A stretch of 64,000 bases of DNA, from NCBI RefSeq assembly GCF_023264855.1, contig NZ_JAHFUW010000016.1, positions 1-64,000 of the forward strand. The letters run 5' to 3'. Position numbers and translations under genes: made by a program. The notes under the pieces are model-generated. The model worked only from the letters and a program-made list of their open reading frames with translations. It ran no database searches and was not told where the DNA came from. Of this stretch, positions 51,697 to 59,220 are shown piece by piece (position 1 is the first letter of the stretch; every line of letters starts with the position of its first letter). Source of the stretch: Herbiconiux sp. Its GTDB lineage: Bacteria > Actinomycetota > Actinomycetes > Actinomycetales > Microbacteriaceae.

Positions 51697-53388
51697 CTAC
51701 GAGTTCACGCGGATGATCTCCTCCTGGTGCGGCGACAGCACCGCACCCGAGATCCGCAGGTCGAGCAGCAGGAAGGGACGTTCGCCGGCCGATCTGGCGG
51801 CCCATTCGCCGAGAACGTCGAGGTCGTCGAGCGCGCGCACGACCACACCGTGCGCACCTACGGCCGAGGCCAACGCCGCGAAGTCCACCTCGGGGATGAG
51901 CATCGGTGCCTCTGCGAGGCCCTTGAGTCCGTAAAGGTTCACCTCCGCGCCGTAGGCGGCGTCGTTCCACACGACGGCGAGCCCGTGCCCGCCGGCGACC
52001 CGCACCGCGGTCTCGAGATCGGCGAGCGCCATCAGGCCGCCGCCGTCGCCCGTGGCCAGCACCACGGTGGCATCCGGCTTCGCGCGCACGGCACCGGGCA
52101 CACTCGCGAAGCCCAGACCGATCGATTGGAATGCGGTGCCGACCATGAGCATCCGGTCGGGGGCGGCGACCGGCCAGTACGCATTGGGCCAGCCCATGAA
52201 GTGGCCGCCGTCGCACACCACGACGCGATTCTGCGGCAGGAGCTCGGCGATACGCCGGGCTGCCGAGCGCGGGTCGAGCCGGCCGTCGGAGGCGAGGGCG
52301 TCGCCTGGATGACGTGCCTGCGCCCCGTCGAGAGCGCCCGCGAGGTCGGCGGTCTCGCGCCATCCGCTCGACGCCGTGCCACCCGTGCTGCTCGTGCCGC
52401 CCGTCCGGCCCGCCCGGAGCAGTTCGACCAGCTGCCCGGCCACCACGGCGGCATCGCCCCGGATGTACCCGCCCACGTTCGCGTGTGTGGCGGTCGGCGC
52501 CACGTCGACCTGCACCACCCGGGTGCCGGGCGCGAAGAGGGCGCCGAAGCGCATCGTGAACTGGTTCAGCGAGGCGCCGAACACCACGGCGACGTCGGAC
52601 TCGCGGATGAGCTCCATCGCGCGCTCGGCACCGAAACCGCCGGTGACCCCGAGGTCGAAGCGGGCGTCGGGGAAGAGGCCGCGGCCGAGCGCCGTGGAGG
52701 CGGTGAGGGCTCCGGTGATCTCGGCCAGCTCGCCGAGGGCGGGTCCGGCGCCGGCGAGCCAGGCGCCGCGGCCGGCCAGCAGCAGCGGCCGCTCCGCCCC
52801 GGCCAGCAGGGCCGCGAGGTCGTGGACGGCGCCTTCGGCGAAGGGGCCCGAGGGTGCCAGGGGCTGCGGCAGGCGGGGCTCGGGTGCAGCCGGCACCGGG
52901 CCCGCCTCGAGCGTGGCCACGTCGTACGGGATGGCCAGAACGGTGGGCACGCGGTAGGTGAGGGCGTGCTCGATGGCGATCACCGTGGTGGCCGCGGCAT
53001 CCGTTCGCCCCACGGTGTAGGTGCGGGCCCCGACCGCCGAGGCCAGGGCGATCTGATCGACGTCCCAGGCGCGCGGCCCCGAGGTCGGCCCGTCGCCCAC
53101 CACGAGCACCAGCGGCACCTGCGCCTGCACGGCCTCGGCCAGTGCGGTGAGCGTGTTGGTGAAACCGGCGCCGTAGGTGGCGGTGGCGGCTGCCAGACCG
53201 CCACCCGCACGGTAGTGTGCGTCGGCGGCCACGACCCCTCCGGCCTCGTGGCGCACCGCGGTGTACTGCACGGCGGTGTCGCGCTCGAGGGCGTCGAGGA
53301 AGTAGGCGTTGCCGTTGCCCATCACGCCGAAGACGTGGTCGACGAAGCGGGAGAGGGTGTGCGCGACGTGCGCGGAAACGGTGGGCAC
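51697..53388 (-). CDS. Thiamine-diphosphate-dependent enzyme (acetolactate synthase/decarboxylase superfamily)
   Basis: A 563-residue protein with the three-domain ThDP fold: a pyrimidine domain with the conserved Glu in VRHEAGGVVAADAHYR, a central domain (PLLLAGRGAWLAGAG), and a pyrophosphate domain with the GDG...N metal motif (GDGGGLMALADLETAV then NDAAYG). A His in DGGHFMGW is in the active-site region. Relatives include acetolactate synthase and benzoylformate, phenylpyruvate and indolepyruvate decarboxylases. Given the aromatic setting a 2-oxo-acid decarboxylase is plausible. The start is GTG 53388. It is convergent with mobA, 22 bp apart. Confidence 0.78.
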   Translation of the reverse strand: MPTVSAHVAHTLSRFVDHVFGVMGNGNAYFLDALERDTAVQYTAVRHEAGGVVAADAHYRAGGGLAAATATYGAGFTNTLTALAEAVQAQVPLVLVVGDGPTSGPRAWDVDQIALASAVGARTYTVGRTDAAATTVIAIEHALTYRVPTVLAIPYDVATLEAGPVPAAPEPRLPQPLAPSGPFAEGAVHDLAALLAGAERPLLLAGRGAWLAGAGPALGELAEITGALTASTALGRGLFPDARFDLGVTGGFGAERAMELIRESDVAVVFGASLNQFTMRFGALFAPGTRVVQVDVAPTATHANVGGYIRGDAAVVAGQLVELLRAGRTGGTSSTGGTASSGWRETADLAGALDGAQARHPGDALASDGRLDPRSAARRIAELLPQNRVVVCDGGHFMGWPNAYWPVAAPDRMLMVGTAFQSIGLGFASVPGAVRAKPDATVVLATGDGGGLMALADLETAVRVAGGHGLAVVWNDAAYGAEVNLYGLKGLAEAPMLIPEVDFAALASAVGAHGVVVRALDDLDVLGEWAARSAGERPFLLLDLRISGAVLSPHQEEIIRVNS

Positions 53389-53554
53389 GATGAACGGCCT
53401 TTCGAGACAGTGACGGGAGGAATCCGTATGTGTCTCGCGCGGCGCCTCACGGCTGCCCGGCTTCGTGCCCCTTTTTCAGGCACTGGTCGCTCGCCCGACC
53501 AGACCTGATCATCCTACGGGGATGAGGGGCGGGTTGCTCGGAGGGTCGCGCCTG

Positions 53555-53863
53555 CTAGCCCGCGTGCGCGAGCGAGAAGCGCACCGCGCCCTGCTCGTCG
53601 ACCTGGGCGTCGAGCACCTTGTCGTCGAGGGCGGTGGCGGCTACCGGCTCGAGATAGACGCGGGCTCCGGCCGTCTCCACCACGTGGTCGGAGGGTTCCG
53701 GACGCGGTGCGACGGCCACCTCGAAGTTGTCGCCGGCCGGGGTGCTGGCGATCCGCAGACCGCCCTGCTCGGGCGCGGTCTCGGCCGCGACGGGATCCTG
53801 TCCCAGGGTGCGCTGCGTGAGGTTGTTCACTACTACTGCGGCATTGTCGGTGAGGGTGAGCAT
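53555..53863 (-). CDS. HesB/IscA-like protein without cysteines
   Basis: The 102-residue protein aligns in pattern with HesB/IscA-type proteins (LTLTDNAAVVVNNLT, then GLRIASTPAGDNFEVAVAP, then ARVYLEPVAATALDDKVLDAQV), which carry iron or Fe-S clusters. It contains no cysteine at all, so the three cluster-ligating residues are missing. AAGGAG precedes ATG 53863, which fixes the start over upstream ATGs. The gene appears monocistronic. Function is unknown; it cannot be a classical cluster carrier. Confidence 0.72.
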   Translation of the reverse strand: MLTLTDNAAVVVNNLTQRTLGQDPVAAETAPEQGGLRIASTPAGDNFEVAVAPRPEPSDHVVETAGARVYLEPVAATALDDKVLDAQVDEQGAVRFSLAHAG

Positions 53864-53971
53864 GAGCTCTCCTTCCATCGTTGCGGTCAGAAGTCCTCCA
53901 CCCTTCCTGGTCTGCAGGATGCGCACAACCCGATCCCGGAAGGCTTTGCGAGGATACTCAGACTCGGCTGC

Positions 53972-54301
53972 TCACACCCTGACGCCGTCGATGCTCGAGC
54001 TGTGCCGCCCGATCAGGCGCCACACCGTGCGGGTGAGCTCGGGGTACTCCAGCGCGATCTGGCGCAGCACCCGGTAGTCGCGCGCGGCCGTCGGAGCCCG
54101 GCCGTTGTCGCCGGCGATGCTGTCGGCGCGCAGCAGGTAGACGACGATCTCGTCGACGCTCGGCAGCTCCTCCATGAACTCCCAGGGGTCTTCGCCGGCC
54201 AGCAGGCGCTCGTGCACCACGGTCTGCAACTCGTCGTTCGCCTCGGCGCGCAGCACTTCGAGGCTCGCGCGTCCGCGCGGTCGGGGCTCGTAACTGCTCA
54301 C
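53972..54301 (-). CDS. Hypothetical protein, 109 residues
   Basis: A small soluble protein rich in charged residues (LEVLRAEANDELQTVVHERLLAGEDPWEFMEELPSVDEIVVYLL, then RDYRVLRQIALEYPELTRTVWRLIG), mostly helical by pattern. No known family is recognised. TAGGCT (complement of 54308-54313) ends 6 nt before GTG 54301 and no ribosome site is present, supporting a leaderless start. It lies 37 bp after the zinc metallopeptidase gene on the opposite side of its stop. Confidence 0.6.
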   Translation of the reverse strand: MSSYEPRPRGRASLEVLRAEANDELQTVVHERLLAGEDPWEFMEELPSVDEIVVYLLRADSIAGDNGRAPTAARDYRVLRQIALEYPELTRTVWRLIGRHSSSIDGVRV

Positions 54302-54307
54302 CGTTCG

Positions 54308-54313
54308 AGCCTA
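54308..54313 (-). promoter_or_regulatory. -10 box of a leaderless promoter
   Basis: TAGGCT on the minus strand ends 6 nt before the GTG start at 54301. Confidence 0.4.
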
Positions 54314-54337
54314 AGCCGGTGCGCGCCCAGGACCGAA

Positions 54338-55240
54338 TCAGAGCTGCGAGGCGTCGACCGAGAAGGTGTCGCAGGCGGCCGGTCCGCTGTTGAGGCCGGT
54401 CTCGAACCACTTCTGCCGGGAGGCGCTGGAGCCGTGGGTCCAGCTCTCGGGATCGACCTGGCCGCCGCTCTGCTGCTGGATGCGGTCGTCGCCGATCACC
54501 GAGGCCGCGTTCAGCGCGTCGGCGATCTGCTCGGAGGTGACCGGTTCGAGAAAGACGACTCCGTTCGAGTCGGCGGTCGTCGAGGCCGCGCCCGTCCAGG
54601 CCCCGGCGAAGCAGTCGGCCTGCAGCTCGGTGCGCACCGAGTCGGAGGCCGGCCCGGTGACGGAGTGGTCGGTCGAGGAGAGCGTGCCGGTGAGCTGCTG
54701 GATGTGGTGGCCCCACTCGTGCGCCACCACGTACATCTCGGAGAGCGTGCCGCCGGAGGCGCCGAAGCGGGAGCGCAGCTCGCCGAAGAACGCGGTGTCG
54801 AGGTAGATGGTCTCGTCGGGCGGGCAGTAGAACGGGCCGGTCGCGCTCGAGGCCTGGCCGCATCCGGTGCTCGTCGCCTGCTCGAACAGCACGAAGTCGT
54901 CGGGGGAGTGGTAGTTCACACCGAGGGCCGGGGCGGTCGTGATCCAGTAGGTGTCGAGCGAGTTCGCGGCGCCCACCATCAGGCACTCGACGTTCGCGTT
55001 GGCGTCGGCCCCGGTCTGGCAGTCGAGGGCGGTCTCCGACTGGCTGCTCGACCCCGAGTCGCCGCCCCCGCCGACGAGCCCCGCGAAACCGGTGAGGTCG
55101 ACGCCCACGAGCTGCGACAGCAGCACCAGACCGACCACCACGATCGCCCCTCCGCCGCCGATCGCCGCGGTGCGGCCGCGGCCGCCGGTGCGCTTGGAGA
55201 CCTTGCTCGGGTCGAGTTTCGAATCGGGGTTGAAGCTCAT
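54338..55240 (-). CDS. Membrane-anchored neutral zinc metallopeptidase (YpfJ family)
   Basis: A 300-residue protein with one N-terminal transmembrane anchor (about 25-45) and an extracellular peptidase domain. The active site HEWGHH (His174, Glu175, His178) matches the HExxH zinc motif, and ELQADCFAGAW supplies a further acidic ligand. YpfJ-type proteins are putative cell-envelope proteases of unknown substrate. TAGTTT (complement of 55248-55253) ends 7 nt before ATG 55240, suggesting a leaderless message. Confidence 0.85.
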   Translation of the reverse strand: MSFNPDSKLDPSKVSKRTGGRGRTAAIGGGGAIVVVGLVLLSQLVGVDLTGFAGLVGGGGDSGSSSQSETALDCQTGADANANVECLMVGAANSLDTYWITTAPALGVNYHSPDDFVLFEQATSTGCGQASSATGPFYCPPDETIYLDTAFFGELRSRFGASGGTLSEMYVVAHEWGHHIQQLTGTLSSTDHSVTGPASDSVRTELQADCFAGAWTGAASTTADSNGVVFLEPVTSEQIADALNAASVIGDDRIQQQSGGQVDPESWTHGSSASRQKWFETGLNSGPAACDTFSVDASQL

Positions 55241-55247
55241 ACCGAGA

Positions 55248-55253
55248 AAACTA
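55248..55253 (-). promoter_or_regulatory. -10 box of a leaderless promoter
   Basis: TAGTTT on the minus strand ends 7 nt before ATG 55240 of the metallopeptidase gene. Confidence 0.35.
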
Positions 55254-55303
55254 CTGCGCTAGCGCCCCGACGGCTCGGCCCGTGCCGGTCTCCCGGAGGA
55301 TGG

Positions 55304-55906
55304 TCACGGCGCGGCCGGCTTGTTGTCGGTGCTGAGCACCACCCAGCCGCCGTCGACGCGTTCGAGCAGGTTCCAGCTGGCGGTGTCGACCACGAGATCG
55401 CCGAGCTCGGGATCGATCGCCTGCAGCAGAGGCCGGATGACGGCGTCGTGCGTGACCACGACCAGAGGCCCGTCGGCGATGACGTCGTCGAGCGCCGGCA
55501 GCACGCGCGCCAGCACCGCCTCGCGCGGCTCGACCCCCGGGGCGTCGTCGACGCTGCCGAACTCGGCCACCACGTCGTCCTTCGGATGCCCGGTCCACGG
55601 CCCGTAGTCGCGGTCGTTGAAGCGGTCGTCGGATGCGGCGGGCACCCCGGCGGCCCCGGCGATGATCGCCGCCGTGCTCACCGCCCGATCGAGCGGGCTG
55701 GACAGCACGCGCCCGAAGCGGAACCCGGCGAGGGCGGCGGCCAAGCGCTCGGCCTCGGCTGCACCCACCTCGTCGAGCGGCGGATTCGCGAGCCCCCGCA
55801 GCCGCCCTTCGGCGTTGAGGGCGGTGCGCCCGTGGCGGGCGAGCACGAGCAGCAGGGGTTCGTCGGGATGAGTCGGCGCAGGGCGGGGCGGGTCGTCGTG
55901 GAGCAC
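55304..55906 (-). CDS. Histidine phosphatase-family (phosphoglycerate mutase-like) protein
   Basis: The 200-residue protein has the branch-1 histidine phosphatase motif LVLARHGRTALN with the phospho-accepting His, the region VLSSPLDRAVSTA, and the second catalytic His in VVTHDAVIRPLL. It dephosphorylates an unknown small molecule or acts as a mutase; the length fits CobC/PhoE-type phosphatases. The start is probably GTG 55906, where GAGGAT ends 6 nt upstream. Confidence 0.85.
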   Translation of the reverse strand: MLHDDPPRPAPTHPDEPLLLVLARHGRTALNAEGRLRGLANPPLDEVGAAEAERLAAALAGFRFGRVLSSPLDRAVSTAAIIAGAAGVPAASDDRFNDRDYGPWTGHPKDDVVAEFGSVDDAPGVEPREAVLARVLPALDDVIADGPLVVVTHDAVIRPLLQAIDPELGDLVVDTASWNLLERVDGGWVVLSTDNKPAAP

Positions 55907-55941
55907 AGGGGCATCCTCCCACCTGTGGTGAAGGCGGGAGC

Positions 55942-55978
55942 AGCCCCCGAACGGGCCGTCGCGTTCGCCTGACGCGAC
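55942..55978. repeat. 25-nt direct repeat copy 1 with adjoining hairpin
   Basis: Positions 55942-55966 match 56582-56606 with one mismatch. The core is GCCCCCGAACGGG followed by C/T and CGTCGCGTTC. GTCGCGT/ACGCGAC (55958-55978) forms a 7-bp hairpin immediately after the phosphoesterase stop and may act as its terminator. Confidence 0.6.
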
Positions 55979-56506
55979 TCACCTGAGCAGATGCAGCTCC
56001 ACGTCCCGCAGCGCACCCGCGTCGGCGGTGGCGCTGAGGTAGCTGCGGTGCGGCTGCCGGCGGCGATCGGTGGGGGAACCGGGGTTCAGCAGGCGCATCC
56101 CGCCCGGCGTCACCGTGTCCCAGGGGATGTGGCTGTGCCCGAACACCAGCACCTGCGGCGGGGTGGATCCTCCCGCGGTGGCGTCGATGCCGAACTGCTC
56201 GTCCATCCGCCGCTCCCTGCCCGCGGCGGCCCCGGTCTCATGGACGACCGCGAAGCGCACCCCGTCGATCTCGGCGCGCGCCACTTCGGGCAGGCGCTCG
56301 CGCAGCGGGAGCCCGTCGTTGTTGCCCCACACCCCGATCAGGCGCCGGCTCGAGGCCTCGAGCAGCTCCAGCGTCGCGAGGTCGACCCAATCGCCCGCGT
56401 GTATCACGACGTCGGCCTCGGCCACCGCGGCGAGCACCTCGAGCGGGAGCACCTTGGCCCGCTTCGGCAGATGCGTATCGGCCAGGAACAGGATGCGGCT
56501 CGCCAT
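55979..56506 (-). CDS. YfcE/MJ0936-type metallophosphoesterase
   Basis: A 175-residue calcineurin-like phosphoesterase with all metal motifs in order: FLADTHLP (DxH), IHAGDWVD (GD), GVWGNNDG (GNxD), VVHE and VFGHSHIPWD (GHxH). It hydrolyses a phosphodiester, possibly a cyclic nucleotide or similar small substrate. CACGAT ends 6 nt before ATG 56506. The gene is bracketed by a 25-nt direct repeat. Confidence 0.87.
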   Translation of the reverse strand: MASRILFLADTHLPKRAKVLPLEVLAAVAEADVVIHAGDWVDLATLELLEASSRRLIGVWGNNDGLPLRERLPEVARAEIDGVRFAVVHETGAAAGRERRMDEQFGIDATAGGSTPPQVLVFGHSHIPWDTVTPGGMRLLNPGSPTDRRRQPHRSYLSATADAGALRDVELHLLR

Positions 56507-56581
56507 GGCTCCATCGTGGCACCGCCCCGACGGGGCGTCGTTGCACCCCGCTGATGCAGCATCCGGCCGCGCGGCCTGAGT

Positions 56582-56606
56582 AGCCCCCGAACGGGTCGTC
56601 GCGTTC
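56582..56606. repeat. 25-nt direct repeat copy 2
   Basis: Second copy of the repeat at 55942-55966, 640 bp away, with a single C/T difference. It lies just past the response regulator stop. Confidence 0.6.
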
Positions 56607-56613
56607 CGGCGCG

Positions 56614-57252
56614 TCAGCTGAGCAGACCGCGGCGGATCGCCTGGGCCACCGCAGAGGCGCGGTCGGAGACGCCGAGCTTCTCGTAGACGTGCTGCAGATG
56701 ACTCTTCACGGTGGCCAGCGACACGTGCAGCTCGCTCGCGATGCGCTGGGCCGAGTATCCGTCGGCTGCCAGCTTCACGATCTCGAGCTCGCGCACGGTG
56801 AGCGACGGTCGTTCCTCGTTGATCTGGCGGGCGCGGATCTCGTCGGCCAGCACCTCCTGTGCGAACGGCGAGATGACGGTTCCGCCCGCTCCGATCGTGA
56901 GCACGGCCGTGGTGATCTCGGCGAACGACGCCGACTTCTCCAGAAATCCCTTGGCGCCTTTCGCGAACGCGCGGTACACGGTGGCCGAATCCATGAAGGC
57001 GGTCAGGATGAGGATGCTCGTCGGCGCCTTCTCCGCGGTGAGCACCTCCACCACCTGCATGCCGTCGATCTCCGGCAGCCGCAGGTCGACCACCGCGACT
57101 TCGGGCCGTTCCTCACGGATGGCGGTGAGAGCGGCCACCCCGTCGGCGGCGACTCCGATCACGGTGATGCGGGGGTCGGCTTCCCAGTTGCGGGCGAGCC
57201 CCTCCCGGTAGACGGGGTGATCGTCGGCGATCACCACCCGCACGCTCCTCAT
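56614..57252 (-). CDS. NarL/FixJ-family response regulator
   Basis: The 212-residue protein has a receiver domain (acidic Asp10/Asp11, phospho-acceptor Asp56 in VAVVDLRLPE, Thr84, Lys106) and a C-terminal LuxR helix-turn-helix (SLTVRELEIVKLAADGYSAQRIASELHVSLATVKSHLQHVYEKLG). It is the DNA-binding output of the adjacent hybrid kinase and overlaps it by 4 bp. Targets are unknown. Confidence 0.9.
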   Translation of the reverse strand: MRSVRVVIADDHPVYREGLARNWEADPRITVIGVAADGVAALTAIREERPEVAVVDLRLPEIDGMQVVEVLTAEKAPTSILILTAFMDSATVYRAFAKGAKGFLEKSASFAEITTAVLTIGAGGTVISPFAQEVLADEIRARQINEERPSLTVRELEIVKLAADGYSAQRIASELHVSLATVKSHLQHVYEKLGVSDRASAVAQAIRRGLLS

Positions 57253-59165
57253 CGGCGGTCGAGCACGGAGCGCACCGCACCGAGGAACTGGTGGATGTCC
57301 AGCGGCTTCGTCAGGTAGTCGGCGATGCCCAGCGGCTTCAGGTGCGCGATCCGGGTGGGCGTCGCATCGGCCGAGAGCACGATCACGGGCACGCCCGCCA
57401 GCAGCGGGTCGGCGCGGAGGGCGGCGATCACATCGGCTCCCGTCATGTCGGACAGGTTGAGGTCAAGCAGCACGAGATCCAGATCCCGGCCGAGGGCGCG
57501 AGCGGCGTCGAGGCCGGCCGCGCCGCTCATCGCCGGAATGAGGTCCAGCTTCTCATACCGGCTCAGGATGTGTTCCACCAGCCGCAGGTTGGCATGGGTG
57601 TCTTCGACGTGCAGCACCGTGGCCACGAGGTCATCGGCCTCTGGCTGACCGGCCGCCACGGGTTCGGGCGGCACCAGCGGCAGCGCATCCGGTGCCAGCA
57701 CGAGCTCGACGAAGAAGGTCGTGCCCTCCCCGATGGCACTGTGCTCGATGCCGAGCTCGCCGCCCATCTCCTCCACCAGTCGGCGGGAGAGCGCCAGCCC
57801 CAGCCCGGTGCCCTCGATGTCGGCCGAGGAGGGCAGCCGCCCGAAGGCGGTGAACAGCAGTTCCCGCTCATCGTCGCGGATCCCGCGCCCGGTGTCGGTC
57901 ACCAGAAAGCGCAGTCGCTCGCCCTCGGCCTTGCAGGTGACCCGGATGGCGCCGTGCCGGCTGTTGAACTTCACCGCGTTGCTCAGCAGGTTGAGGAACA
58001 CCTGCCGCAACCGCTGCGCGTCGCCCATCACCGAGCGGAACAGGGCGTCGTGCAGGTCGCTGGCGATCTCGATGTCGTCGGTGCGGGCGATCGGCCGGAT
58101 CAGCTGCAGCGCCTCGTGGATCGGCTCGACCGCCGGGACGGTCGAGAGGGCGAGTCCGGGGGCTCCCGCGTCGATCCAGGTGATGTCGAGCACATCGTTC
58201 ACCAGCGAGAGCAGGTGGCGTCCGGCATCCAGGATGTGCTGCGAGCCCTCCAACTGGGAGGAGGTGACGGAGCCGTCGTGCATCAGCTGCGCGAAGCCGA
58301 GGATCGCGTTCAGCGGCGTGCGGAGTTCGTGGCTGATCCGGGAGAGGAACTCGCTCTTGGACTGGTTGGCCCGCTCGGCCTCGTGCATCGCGATCCGGGC
58401 GGCCGACTCGGCGCGCTTGCGGTCGGTGATGTCGGTGGAGATCGCGCCGAGGGCGTACGGCCTGCCGGAGGTGTCCAGAAGCGGGAACTTGATCGAGAGC
58501 CAGCGCCGGTCGTCGTCGCCGTCCGTCTCCCCGCCGATCGTCGCGAACGGCTCCTCCACCTCGACCGACACCCCCGACTCCACCACGTCGCGGTCGTGCC
58601 GGTTGTAGACCGAGGCGCTGGAGTGCGGGAAGAGGTCGTGGTCGGTCTTGCCGACGATCTCCGACGGCTGCACCCCGAAGCGGCGGGCGAAGTAGTCGTT
58701 GACGATCAGGTAGCGGCCGTCGAGGTCTTTCACGTACATCAGGGCGGTGGAGTTGTCGACCAGATCTTGCAGCTGATCGACCCGCGAGCGAAGCGCCAGT
58801 TCGTCGAAGAGCTGGCGTTCGGCGAACTCGGCCACCACCAGCAGGGGTGCGGATGCGCCGGCTTCCGCGCCCGCCGGGGCGGTCAGACGGCTCGCCCGCA
58901 GCCGCCCGCCGTACCCGGGCAGCGAGAGGTTGCGCCACTGGCCGTCGGCCAATGCGGAGTCGATCGCTCCGGAGAGCCGGCCGGCCGGCTCGGGCTCTCC
59001 TACGAGGAAGGCCAGGTCGACGTCGACGTGCTGCTCGAACGCGGCGTTGGTGGCCAGCAGCACCAACTCGCCGCGGAAGCGGTCGCGGGCGAAGAGGGCG
59101 CAGGCGGCGGGCAGGCTCTCGAACACCGTGAGATCCGGCACCTCGATCCGTCCGCCGCCCGCCAT
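57249..59165 (-). CDS. Soluble PAS hybrid histidine kinase
   Basis: A 638-residue kinase without transmembrane segments. A variable N-terminal region (1-125) precedes a PAS domain (about 130-250, YVKDLDGRYLIVNDYFARRFG), a HisKA domain with phospho-acceptor His279 (SRISHELRTPLNAILG), a HATPase domain (NLLSNAVKFN, DTGRGI, GTGLGLALSRRLVEEMGG) and a C-terminal receiver (Asp568 in VLLDLNLSDM, KPLDI). It senses a cytoplasmic signal. No Hpt domain is encoded nearby, although a full phosphorelay from a receiver to the partner regulator would need one. GGGAGGA lies 8 nt before ATG 59165. Confidence 0.9.
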   Translation of the reverse strand: MAGGGRIEVPDLTVFESLPAACALFARDRFRGELVLLATNAAFEQHVDVDLAFLVGEPEPAGRLSGAIDSALADGQWRNLSLPGYGGRLRASRLTAPAGAEAGASAPLLVVAEFAERQLFDELALRSRVDQLQDLVDNSTALMYVKDLDGRYLIVNDYFARRFGVQPSEIVGKTDHDLFPHSSASVYNRHDRDVVESGVSVEVEEPFATIGGETDGDDDRRWLSIKFPLLDTSGRPYALGAISTDITDRKRAESAARIAMHEAERANQSKSEFLSRISHELRTPLNAILGFAQLMHDGSVTSSQLEGSQHILDAGRHLLSLVNDVLDITWIDAGAPGLALSTVPAVEPIHEALQLIRPIARTDDIEIASDLHDALFRSVMGDAQRLRQVFLNLLSNAVKFNSRHGAIRVTCKAEGERLRFLVTDTGRGIRDDERELLFTAFGRLPSSADIEGTGLGLALSRRLVEEMGGELGIEHSAIGEGTTFFVELVLAPDALPLVPPEPVAAGQPEADDLVATVLHVEDTHANLRLVEHILSRYEKLDLIPAMSGAAGLDAARALGRDLDLVLLDLNLSDMTGADVIAALRADPLLAGVPVIVLSADATPTRIAHLKPLGIADYLTKPLDIHQFLGAVRSVLDRR

Positions 59166-59220
59166 CGACACATCCTCCCACGCCCGCCCCCGCAGGCGGC
59201 CGGTGACCACCGGTGCCCCG

